From an uncultured Porphyromonadaceae bacterium (GTDB taxonomy: Bacteria > Bacteroidota > Bacteroidia > Bacteroidales > Muribaculaceae): a stretch of DNA of 8,349 nucleotides. Shown in pieces: positions 1 through 6,869 of the stretch. The position numbers and the translations under genes are program-made. The DNA lies in assembly GCA_947177595.1 (NCBI GenBank), contig CAMWUZ010000067.1:1-8349 (forward strand), given 5' to 3'. The notes below the pieces were generated by a model, which worked only from the letters and a program-made list of their open reading frames with translations, did no database searches and had not been told where the DNA came from. Within the stretch, counting starts at the first letter, position 1. Every line of letters begins with the position of its first letter.

Positions 1-2
1 GT

Positions 3-1067
3 ATCGGAGTAACGGTTTTAGCCAACCTTTCCCCTCAGATACATGGAGCCAATCCGGATGTAACTTCACCCCTATATAACAGTATTAAAGATAAGGTTAA
101 TTTTATTCATGGATCTGTGACATCCCGGGACGATTGGCACAAAGCGCTTCAAGGTGTTGACGTAGTTTTACATCTTGCGGCAGAGACAGGTACAGGTCAA
201 TCCATGTATGAAATCGAGAAATATGTGAATGTGAATATCGGTGGTACTGCGATTTTACTTGATATCCTTACTAATGAAAAAACAGATGTAAAAAGAGTTG
301 TAGTTGCTGAATCACGGGCAATATATGGTGAAGGTAAATATTGGAGTGATGAGCTTAATTCTTTTATTTATCCTGATGAACGACCTGAAGCGACTATGTC
401 TTCCGGTGATTTTGACGTTAAATATCCCGGTTGTTCTAAACCTTTGAAACTTGTAGGTACCACTGAGGACTCTTTAATTCATCCCGGTTCAGTTTATGGA
501 ATTACCAAACAAGTACAAGGTCAGTTAGTTCACCTTGTATGTAAAAGTATCGGAATTGAATCCATATCATTCCGCTATCAGAACGTTTATGGTCCCGGAC
601 AATCATTGAGCAATCCATATACCGGCATACTCTCAATATTTTCTACTCGCATTAAAAATGGCAACGGCATTAATATTTTTGAAGACGGCTTAGAAACCAG
701 AGATTTCGTTTATATTGATGATATTGTTGCAGCAACCATCCTTGGAATGACTGTGCCCGGTATAAGTGGCAACGCATTTAATATAGGAACAGGAGTAGCT
801 ACTGATGTTCTTACAGTAGCTAAAACTCTCATTAAACACTACGGAATAGATGTGCCTTTAACCGTTTCCGGTAACTATCGTTTGGGAGATATTCGACATA
901 ATTATGCAGATATATCCAAAGCTGAAAAATTACTTGGTTTTACTCCAAAATGGAGTTTTGATAAGGGCTTAGAGCAGTTCTGTAAATGGGTTAACACTCA
1001 ACCGATTCAGCATGATAAGTATGAGCAATCTATTGAAGAGATGAAGCTGAAAGGACTGTATAAATAA
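3..1067 (+). CDS. NAD(P)-dependent sugar-nucleotide epimerase, dTDP-L-rhamnose 4-epimerase type (5'-partial)
   Basis: Extended short-chain dehydrogenase family. The frame is open from the window edge, so the gene starts upstream; the GTG at 117 is internal, because residues encoded at 9-50 (GVTVLANLSPQIHG) align with strand beta-2 and the following loop of this family. Only the N-terminal glycine-rich nucleotide-binding segment, roughly 25 residues, is missing. Visible motifs: HLAAETGTGQSMYEIEKY, typical of dTDP-L-rhamnose 4-epimerases; the catalytic Ser in ESRAIYGEG; the catalytic YxxxK in SVYGITK (Tyr codon 495-497); QNVYGPGQSLSNPYTG and EDGLETRDFVYIDD for substrate binding. Known members interconvert dTDP-L-rhamnose and dTDP-6-deoxy-L-talose in the cytoplasm, so here it probably supplies 6-deoxy-talose to the polysaccharide. 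Oddities: the acidic residue usually ending beta-2 is Ala (codon 21-23), and a CPxCG-like pair is reduced to PGCS. Family assignment is firm; the exact substrate is inferred. Confidence 0.88.
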   Translation: MGVTVLANLSPQIHGANPDVTSPLYNSIKDKVNFIHGSVTSRDDWHKALQGVDVVLHLAAETGTGQSMYEIEKYVNVNIGGTAILLDILTNEKTDVKRVVVAESRAIYGEGKYWSDELNSFIYPDERPEATMSSGDFDVKYPGCSKPLKLVGTTEDSLIHPGSVYGITKQVQGQLVHLVCKSIGIESISFRYQNVYGPGQSLSNPYTGILSIFSTRIKNGNGINIFEDGLETRDFVYIDDIVAATILGMTVPGISGNAFNIGTGVATDVLTVAKTLIKHYGIDVPLTVSGNYRLGDIRHNYADISKAEKLLGFTPKWSFDKGLEQFCKWVNTQPIQHDKYEQSIEEMKLKGLYK

Positions 1068-1070
1068 GAA

Positions 1071-1083
1071 TTGGATAATCCAA
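1071..1083. repeat. 13-nt perfect inverted repeat after the epimerase gene
   Basis: TTGGATAATCCAA reads as two 6-nt arms around a central A. It begins four bases after the epimerase stop codon, in the 80-nt gap before the first glycosyltransferase gene, the longest gap inside the polysaccharide cluster. The loop is too small for a strong hairpin and no T-run follows, so it is not a terminator. It might be a protein-binding site or chance. The rest of the gap (1084-1147) shows no promoter or Shine-Dalgarno sequence that I can defend. Confidence 0.3.
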
Positions 1084-1147
1084 ACGGTAGCTTTTACTTC
1101 AATCTATCAGTTTTCATGATTACTCATTACGGTCATCACTTTCGCCC

Positions 1148-2281
1148 ATGAACGTTTTGTTTATATCAAGTTACACAGCGCTTTATGGGGCTAATCGTTC
1201 TCTTTTACAATTAATATTAGAACTTAGAGAACGAGGAGTAAAACCAACAGTAATGCTTCCTTATCCAGTTAATGGTGAATCTGAGTTTGCACGCGAGTTA
1301 AGAGCTAATGACATACGGTATATAGAAGCCCCTATAAGAAGTGTTAAGCATCCCTCATTTTGGAAAGTTATACCTAATTACCTTTTAGCTATATTTAATT
1401 ATCCGAAGATAATCAGACTGCTTAAAGGAGAAAAATTTGATATTATTCATTCCAATAGCAGCATTATAACTATTGGGTCCATCTTAGCTAAGAAGCTTAA
1501 TGCGAAACATGTATGGCATTTGAGAGAATTCGGAGATTTGGATTATCGACTTAGAACACCTTTTTCCAAACGATTCCAAAAATACATATATAGGGGGGAT
1601 AACCATTTCATCTGTATTTCTAAGGCTATAGCTAGGCACTATTTTAAGTGGCTCGGTAAATCTGATTATAGAATTATTTATAATGGAATTCTACCTGGTG
1701 AGCAAAGATTAACTGATTATCATAAAACTATAAACCAAATTTGTATTGTTGGTTATATTACCCCTGAAAAAGGTCAATTTGAAGTAATCCGCGCTATAAA
1801 CCAACTTGTCAAGGGAAAAAATTATCATAATTTTCACCTTAATTTATGGGGTTCTGCTCAACCTAATTACCTAATCAAATTAGAAGATTACATTGAAAGA
1901 GAGGATTTAGAAAAATATGTTTCTTTTAGAGGGCATTCTGATAGGATTTATGAAGAATTGACTAAAATGGACATTGGTATCACACCTTCTTTCAATGAAG
2001 CTTTCGGAAGGGTGACAATAGAATATATGATGGCTGGCTTAGGAGTAATTGTATCTGACGGCGGGGCAAATACAGAATTAGTTCAAGATAATATAAACGG
2101 TTTGGTGTATAATAGAGGTAATATATCAGAATTAACTGAATGTATTTATAGACTTTGCACCGATGAAGTCTTATATTCAACCTTATCTAACAATGCGAAA
2201 GAACTGGCTTTGAATAAGTTTACTTCATACAATAATACCGCAAATATTTATTCATTGTACAAGGATATAAGTAATTCATGA
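1148..2281 (+). CDS. GT4-family glycosyltransferase
   Basis: A 377-residue GT-B fold retaining glycosyltransferase, the usual length for the family, acting at the inner face of the cytoplasmic membrane to add one sugar to a lipid-linked oligosaccharide. The N-terminal half opens with MNVLFISSY and the acceptor-side loop YGANRSLLQL (13-22), followed by HSNSS (101-105) and the HLREFGDLDY segment (124-133) common in Bacteroidetes relatives. The linker holds the donor-domain strand VGYITPEKGQ (201-210). The C-terminal domain carries the EX7E signature NEAFGRVTIEYM, with Glu284 and Glu292, then a GGANTELV nucleotide-sugar loop (305-312). No predicted membrane segment. ATG at 1148 is the natural start; the leader lacks a Shine-Dalgarno sequence, normal for Bacteroidetes. 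Its end overlaps the acyltransferase start by 4 nt (ATGA), indicating translational coupling. Donor, acceptor and linkage cannot be read from sequence. Confidence 0.92.
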   Translation: MNVLFISSYTALYGANRSLLQLILELRERGVKPTVMLPYPVNGESEFARELRANDIRYIEAPIRSVKHPSFWKVIPNYLLAIFNYPKIIRLLKGEKFDIIHSNSSIITIGSILAKKLNAKHVWHLREFGDLDYRLRTPFSKRFQKYIYRGDNHFICISKAIARHYFKWLGKSDYRIIYNGILPGEQRLTDYHKTINQICIVGYITPEKGQFEVIRAINQLVKGKNYHNFHLNLWGSAQPNYLIKLEDYIEREDLEKYVSFRGHSDRIYEELTKMDIGITPSFNEAFGRVTIEYMMAGLGVIVSDGGANTELVQDNINGLVYNRGNISELTECIYRLCTDEVLYSTLSNNAKELALNKFTSYNNTANIYSLYKDISNS

Positions 2282-3003
2282 TGTTTGATACCATTATTAA
2301 ACTTACCAATAATATCATCGTACTAATATTTATAGTATATATCATATGGATTCTCTATATAGGTATATGTTCTGTTTTGGTGGCACAAATAAAAAAAAGA
2401 AAAGGGATTCCCTTTCATACTTCTGAAACCAATCCTGTAAATTACAGTTTATTACGCCGGTTTATAAATAGATATATCGGAAGTTGTCCGAGGGTTATGG
2501 TATATTATACATCTCGCATCCCATCCCATAATATAAGAAAATTCATCTATCGTAACATACTGCAGCTCAAACTCGGACGAAATTCAATAATATATTATGG
2601 TTGTGAGTTTAGAGATCCGTGGAATATTTCAATAATGGCTGGCTCCATAATTGGTGATCAATGTATTATTGACGGGAGAACAGGAGTGACAATTGGAAAG
2701 AATGTAAACTTAAGTACAGGAGTTTGGATCTGGTCTTTGCAACATGACTACAAGTCTCCATTATTCGGGCTATCTTCTAAAGCGGGAGTGACAATTGAGG
2801 ATTATGCATGGATTGGTCCGCGAACAATTATTCTTCCTGGAGTGACAATCGGAGAGGGTGCAGTTGTTGCAGCTGGAGCTGTAGTATCAAAAGATGTTCC
2901 ACCTTATTCACTCGTTGGAGGAATTCCTGCTAAGAAAATAGGAGAACGAACTATAAATCTCAAATATGATCTTGGGGACTCAGAATATGTTCCCTATTTA
3001 TAG
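2278..3003 (+). CDS. Hexapeptide-repeat acyltransferase with N-terminal membrane anchor
   Basis: A 241-residue left-handed beta-helix acyltransferase of the LacA/NodL/WcaF group, probably O-acetylating a sugar of the repeat unit from acetyl-CoA. Residues 11-37 form one hydrophobic stretch, likely a membrane anchor; many soluble relatives of about 180 residues lack it. The helix spans roughly 98-222, with hexapeptide turns such as GSIIGD, GVTIGK, GVTIED, AWIGPR, GVTIGE and GAVVAAGAVV, ending in the family hallmark GGIPAKKIG (214-222). His156 in SLQHDYKSP fits the catalytic His on the loop excluded from the helix. Tandem ATGs at 2278 and 2281 are both possible starts; 2278 overlaps the preceding gene by 4 nt. 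It contains an A8 run at 2391-2398. The product could be a membrane-proximal serine or sugar acetyltransferase; the acyl group and acceptor are inferred from family and context only. Confidence 0.88.
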   Translation: MMFDTIIKLTNNIIVLIFIVYIIWILYIGICSVLVAQIKKRKGIPFHTSETNPVNYSLLRRFINRYIGSCPRVMVYYTSRIPSHNIRKFIYRNILQLKLGRNSIIYYGCEFRDPWNISIMAGSIIGDQCIIDGRTGVTIGKNVNLSTGVWIWSLQHDYKSPLFGLSSKAGVTIEDYAWIGPRTIILPGVTIGEGAVVAAGAVVSKDVPPYSLVGGIPAKKIGERTINLKYDLGDSEYVPYL

Positions 3004-3024
3004 ACTTTTACTTTGAATCTTCAT

Positions 3025-4245
3025 ATGAACAGAGAGATAAATCATCCATACAAACTTGCCATTAGTATTATTGTATGTTTAAATTTGCTTTCTGCATATC
3101 CATTTACTTTCTGTCTATATCTTCCAATTCCGGATGTAAAGATCACTACATTCCTATTTATTTTTATTTATACACTGATTTTACTAAGGTTTAAAACAAT
3201 TAAACTTCTTCCTTCATTGATTAATCAACTAACGATTATTCAAATATGTTTATGGCTAATTTTCTTAATCATTCAATCGGATGGAGTGTATATAACCAGA
3301 ATAAGCTACCTTGTTAATACTTACTTAATTTTACTTTGTTTATATCAATACAATAACGGTATTATAAAATTCATTTACACATATAATAACTTGATTTTGT
3401 TAATGGCGATTGGGGGGTGCATAATATTTTTTTTAGTTGCCGCCAATCTTATTAATCCTATTTTTACATACTCGAATGTAGATACTCGGATTGGCTATTT
3501 CTATGGATTAACATGTACAAACGCAAAGTTTTTCAATTTCATCCGTTATTCAGGCTTTTTTGATGAACCTGGTGCAATGGCTGCATGGGGCATCTATGCT
3601 TTGCTACTAAATAAATTCACTCTCAATAATATAAAATTTGAGAATTCTTTATTGGTTGCTTTATGCTTTACTTTTTCAATGGCATATTATATCCAAGCCT
3701 TTTTATATATCGTTTTTTTGAAACTAAAAAAGCAACGACAGTTTATCGTTCTTGGTACTATCATTTTTGTCGCTTTTTTAGGCGTATTAAGCACAAAGGG
3801 GACTGATCTTGATATTTACAAAATGACTTTTGAGCGTTTTGAGGCTGATGATTCAGGTAAACTTAAAGGAGATAATAGAAGTAATTTAGGGATTAAAGCA
3901 AAAAAATATTTTCTTCTCAGCCCTTTGGTTGGTCACGGTCCCACATATATTCAAGATGTTGACTATATGGGAGACAACCCATATGAAACATTAGCCTCTG
4001 ATGGAATCATTGGCTCTATCATAATCTATCTCCCTCTTCTTATACTTCTATATCCTTTTAATAAACAAATCTTTTTTGCGGTCATGGTTCTTATGGCTGG
4101 GTATATGCAACGTCCGTTCCATAACCATCTGATTCATCCGCTCATGATGTATCTTTTCACATTTGCAGCAATTCAATATCGTAAGAAATATGGACACTAT
4201 AATTCCAAAAATTTCTGTCGTAACCGTCAGTTACAACGCTGCTGA
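3025..4245 (+). CDS. wzy: Wzy-type O-antigen/capsule repeat-unit polymerase
   Basis: A 406-residue, very hydrophobic integral membrane protein, expected to join undecaprenyl-diphosphate-linked repeat units on the periplasmic side of the inner membrane. About ten or more membrane spans are apparent (for example 11-33, 40-55, 70-84, 94-108, 121-140, 207-232, 239-255, 328-345, 348-362). Family-like polar elements: RYSGFFDEPGAMAAWG (174-189, the RxxGxFxEP pattern), the loop RFEADD through GDNRSN (271-287), SPLVGHGP (299-306), and NPYETLASDGIIGS (318-331), the conserved ligase/polymerase segment before the last spans. I chose ATG 3025 over the in-frame TTG at 3013; it lies 21 nt after the acyltransferase stop. 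Very AT-rich: 3421-3480 has 15 G/C in 60. The last 56 nt overlap the next gene in another frame. Wzy proteins diverge strongly, so the call rests on topology, motifs and context; an O-antigen ligase is the alternative. Confidence 0.85.
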   Translation: MNREINHPYKLAISIIVCLNLLSAYPFTFCLYLPIPDVKITTFLFIFIYTLILLRFKTIKLLPSLINQLTIIQICLWLIFLIIQSDGVYITRISYLVNTYLILLCLYQYNNGIIKFIYTYNNLILLMAIGGCIIFFLVAANLINPIFTYSNVDTRIGYFYGLTCTNAKFFNFIRYSGFFDEPGAMAAWGIYALLLNKFTLNNIKFENSLLVALCFTFSMAYYIQAFLYIVFLKLKKQRQFIVLGTIIFVAFLGVLSTKGTDLDIYKMTFERFEADDSGKLKGDNRSNLGIKAKKYFLLSPLVGHGPTYIQDVDYMGDNPYETLASDGIIGSIIIYLPLLILLYPFNKQIFFAVMVLMAGYMQRPFHNHLIHPLMMYLFTFAAIQYRKKYGHYNSKNFCRNRQLQRC

Positions 4246-4972
4246 GACTATAGAGGAAACTATATTGTCTGTCATCAATCAGTCCTACGATAAAGTCGAG
4301 TACATTATAATAGATGGTGGGTCAACTGATGGCACTGTTGACATCATTAGAAAGTACGCTACACATCTTGCTTACTGGGTTTCTGAACCCGACAAAGGCA
4401 TCTATGATGCCATGAATAAAGGTATAGACGCTGCCACAGGTGACTATATCAATTTCATGAATTCAGGCGATTGTTTCGCTACCCAAAGAGTTCTTTCAAA
4501 TATCTTTGAATTAGGCATGCCAATGGATGTTGATGTTATCTTTGGTGATGTTATAAATAAATACTCGTGGGGAATGGTTAAACAAGTCGGGCGTAATTTC
4601 AATGGAAAAGAGTCGCGATTACCATTCAGTCATCAATCAGTATTTGTAAAGAGCGATATATTAAAAAAATATCATTTCAATCTTAAATATAAGTCTGCTG
4701 CAGACCACGATTTAATATATCGTTTGTATTGCGACGGATTCAAATTCAAACATATTGATCTTTGTGTGGCAATATATGACGTTTACGGAGTATCATCTAC
4801 CTCAATGCTTAGCTATAGGGAGGTCTGCCATATTAACGGTATGACAGGATTACCATATTATCTGGGGTATGCAAAGGGATACATAAGAGCGTTCATTTTG
4901 AATATATTACCCTCCTATGTAATCAGTGCATACCAAAAACTGAAATATAGGTGGTTAAATAAAATCAGTTAG
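4190..4972 (+). CDS. GT2-family glycosyltransferase, WfgS-like
   Basis: A 260-residue GT-A fold inverting glycosyltransferase. From ATG 4190 the protein begins MDTIIPKISVVTVSYN, the standard opening of this subfamily; the in-frame TTG at 4163 would add nine atypical residues. The nucleotide-sugar site is IIIDGGSTDGT (39-49), followed by the subfamily signature AYWVSEPDKGIYDAMNKGI (61-79) and NSGD (91-94), which stands in for the metal-binding DxD. HQSVFVK (148-154) and AADHDLIYRL (170-179) match the acceptor and catalytic-base region. These features fit the WfgS/WcaE-like branch, which adds single sugars to lipid-linked O-units in the cytoplasm. The C-terminal 230-255 region is amphipathic and may touch the membrane. 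The start lies 56 nt inside the polymerase gene and the stop directly abuts the next gene's ATG. The sugar transferred is unknown. Confidence 0.92.
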   Translation: MDTIIPKISVVTVSYNAAETIEETILSVINQSYDKVEYIIIDGGSTDGTVDIIRKYATHLAYWVSEPDKGIYDAMNKGIDAATGDYINFMNSGDCFATQRVLSNIFELGMPMDVDVIFGDVINKYSWGMVKQVGRNFNGKESRLPFSHQSVFVKSDILKKYHFNLKYKSAADHDLIYRLYCDGFKFKHIDLCVAIYDVYGVSSTSMLSYREVCHINGMTGLPYYLGYAKGYIRAFILNILPSYVISAYQKLKYRWLNKIS

Positions 4973-5950
4973 ATGAAAATTCTCGTTTTATTTCAAAATA
5001 CTGAACCCGGAAATGGCGGAGGAATAGAGACTTATTGCCATCAGTTGAAATCATTATTTAAGAATGACACAGATGTAGAAGTTATTCTATCTCCTTTGTT
5101 CCCTAAAAAGCACCCTGTTTACCAGCGCAAATACAACGAAAAAGAGTTAACGGAATTAATTCAATCTGTAAATCCTGACATCGTCCACATTAACGGTAAC
5201 ACATCACTTGCAGTTGTTCAAGGAATTAAGTGTGCAAAATCCTTAGGAAAGAAGGTCGTACTCACACCACATTGGCATCCATTTGAATTTATGAACAGAA
5301 GATTATTGTCAAAACTCTTTTTTAAAACATATATTCAACCGGCACTACCACAAGTTGATGCAATAATAACAATCAATAAAGATGAGTACATTTTTTTTTC
5401 AACTCTACACAATAATGTGAAAAAATTTCCGCATTGGATTGATCATGAGCTGATTACTCATAAGGGGGCACACGTTAAAGATTCAAATACAATCCTTTTC
5501 GTTGGTAGATTAGCCGAATTAAACAAAGGTATTGAACACCTCTATTCTCTACCGGTAGGCAAATATAACATTATTTGTGTTGGCAAAGGAGATATCCCTA
5601 AACGCGAAGACATTACCGTTATCCCACATATATCAGACGATGATTTAGGTAAACTTTACGCCAAATCTTCATTAGTCGTAGTGCCTTCCCGATATGAAGC
5701 ATTTTCTTACGTAGCATTGGAGGCCTTAGCTCAAGGTACACCAGTGGTTATGTCCGAAAGAGTCCGGATAGCTGATTTTCTAATACCTGGTAATTCTCAT
5801 AAAATATTTCAATACCATAATTATTCTGATTTTAAAGCTAAGATTAATGAAGCTATAAATGCTGATTTCAATGTAATTGAAGCTATAAAACCATTTCAAA
5901 AAAAAGAAGCTCGGACAAATTACAGAGAACTTTATAAATCTCTAACATAG
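4973..5950 (+). CDS. GT4-family glycosyltransferase
   Basis: A 325-residue GT-B retaining glycosyltransferase, somewhat shorter than the usual 350-400 but with both lobes present. The N-terminal lobe has MKILVLFQN and the glycine-rich acceptor loop GNGGGIETY (13-21), then NPDIVHING (67-75) and LTPHWHPFEF (97-106). ITINKDE (132-138) precedes the linker. The donor lobe starts at ILFVGRLAELNKGIEHL (174-190) and carries the EX7E motif YEAFSYVALEAL with Glu242 and Glu250, followed by GTPVVMSE (255-262). No membrane segment is evident. The ATG follows the previous TAG with no intervening base (TAGATG), so translation is probably coupled. It holds a T9 run at 5391-5399, the longest homopolymer I saw in the window, and an A8 run at 5898-5905. 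Donor and acceptor are not predictable from sequence. Confidence 0.92.
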   Translation: MKILVLFQNTEPGNGGGIETYCHQLKSLFKNDTDVEVILSPLFPKKHPVYQRKYNEKELTELIQSVNPDIVHINGNTSLAVVQGIKCAKSLGKKVVLTPHWHPFEFMNRRLLSKLFFKTYIQPALPQVDAIITINKDEYIFFSTLHNNVKKFPHWIDHELITHKGAHVKDSNTILFVGRLAELNKGIEHLYSLPVGKYNIICVGKGDIPKREDITVIPHISDDDLGKLYAKSSLVVVPSRYEAFSYVALEALAQGTPVVMSERVRIADFLIPGNSHKIFQYHNYSDFKAKINEAINADFNVIEAIKPFQKKEARTNYRELYKSLT

Positions 5951-5957
5951 TTTGATT

Positions 5958-6767
5958 ATGGACTATTCAGTCTTATTATCACTTTACCTTAAAGAAAAAT
6001 CGGATTATCTTAGAAGTAGTCTTGATAGTATTTTCAATCAAACTGTAACACCAACAGAGGTTGTTCTTGTGGAGGATGGACCTCTTACCCCTGAGTTATA
6101 TGAGGTGCTTGATGATTTTGAGCAAAAATTTCCTCAATTCAAACGTATTAAGTTAGAGGTCAATTCCGGACTCGGTAAGGCACTCAATGAAGGGCTAAAA
6201 TATTGCTCATACGAACTGGTGGCAAGAATGGATACTGATGATATCTCTCTTCCAACAAGGTTTGAGAAGCAATTAGCTGTATTTGATAAATATCCCGAAG
6301 TGGATATCGTAAGCGCCTGGATAGATGAATTTATTGCTTCACCCGAAAACATCGTTTCTACCCGCAAACTCCCTGAATTCCCATTTGAGATTTACGAGTA
6401 TGGCAAAAAACGGTGTCCCATAAATCATCCGGTTGTCATGTTCAAGAAAAGTGCAGTTCTTTTAGCTGGTGGATATAGGCATTTCCCTTTGATGGAAGAT
6501 TATTATCTATGGGTAAGGCTTCTTCTTAGCGGCTCTAAATTCTATAATATTCAGGAAAGCCTGTTGCTTTTCCGTACATCAGATGATACTTACAAGCGCA
6601 GGGGTGGTATTAAACATGGAATAGATGAAATAAAATTTCAGTATCGCATACATAAACTGAGATATACAAATCTCGTACAGTTCCTTAAGAATACAATAAT
6701 CCGATTCACTACAAGGATAATTCCTAACGGTCTCAGAAAATGGATTTATGAGCATGCGTTAAGATAA
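5958..6767 (+). CDS. GT2-family glycosyltransferase, AmsE-like
   Basis: A 269-residue GT-A fold glycosyltransferase resembling the AmsE/exopolysaccharide group. ATG 5958, 7 nt after the previous stop, is preferred to the in-frame TTG at 5952. Motifs in order: YSVLLSLYLKEKSDYLRSSL (3-22), typical of AmsE-like enzymes; the donor site VVLVEDGP (35-42); NSGLGKALNEGL (69-80); the metal-binding ARMDTDDISLPTRFE (89-103, DxD Asp92/Asp94); NHPVVMFKKSAV (156-167); and the catalytic-base region MEDYYLWVRLL (179-189). The C-terminal 60 residues are basic and probably amphipathic. This is the last gene of the polysaccharide run; after its stop the composition becomes GC-richer and a possible terminator follows. 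As an inverting enzyme it probably adds one of the last sugars or a side branch, but that is inference. Confidence 0.92.
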   Translation: MDYSVLLSLYLKEKSDYLRSSLDSIFNQTVTPTEVVLVEDGPLTPELYEVLDDFEQKFPQFKRIKLEVNSGLGKALNEGLKYCSYELVARMDTDDISLPTRFEKQLAVFDKYPEVDIVSAWIDEFIASPENIVSTRKLPEFPFEIYEYGKKRCPINHPVVMFKKSAVLLAGGYRHFPLMEDYYLWVRLLLSGSKFYNIQESLLLFRTSDDTYKRRGGIKHGIDEIKFQYRIHKLRYTNLVQFLKNTIIRFTTRIIPNGLRKWIYEHALR

Positions 6768-6812
6768 CAAATCATAATAATGCTAATTTACAATTCCTTT
6801 TAATGATTCTGT

Positions 6813-6846
6813 TCCGGTACAGACGGGATGTCAGAGCCGGATTTTT
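6813..6846 (+). terminator. Possible imperfect hairpin terminator at the end of the polysaccharide operon
   Basis: Arms 6813-6824 and 6830-6841 can pair through a T-A closing pair, four G/C pairs, a G-U wobble, and C-G, G-C, A-T and C-G pairs, interrupted by two A/A mismatches, around a GGGAT loop; five Ts follow at 6842-6846. It sits 45 nt after the last glycosyltransferase stop and 23 nt before the exported protein's ATG, so it could end the long transcript or act as a leader hairpin for the next gene. The mismatches make it weaker than the terminator at 7369. An in-frame ATG at 6828 lies in its loop, which argues against that start. The rest of the 102-nt gap shows no convincing promoter. 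Confidence 0.4.
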
Positions 6847-6869
6847 CTCACGAAATATATTTCACAAAT

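Noticed and set aside
117..119. GTG as the start of the epimerase
   Set aside because: The frame continues upstream to the window edge, encoding conserved family residues such as NLSPQIHG, so the gene is cut by the window rather than starting here.
1992..2180. Minus-strand open frame of 62 codons
   Set aside because: Lies fully inside the first GT4 gene opposite its conserved EX7E region; the composition is tyrosine- and leucine-rich antisense of AT-rich coding DNA, with no motif.
6134..6367. Minus-strand open frame of 77 codons
   Set aside because: Antisense to the DxD-containing core of the AmsE-like glycosyltransferase; no recognisable protein features.
6856..6863. TATATTTC as a Bacteroides-type -7 promoter element (TAnnTTTG)
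   Set aside because: Only a near match, ends 6 nt before the ATG at 6870, and no TTTG-like -33 element sits at the expected spacing upstream.
6828..6869. Longer N-terminus of the exported protein starting at ATG 6828
   Set aside because: It would put 14 polar residues ahead of a typical signal peptide, and the ATG lies in the loop of a possible hairpin.
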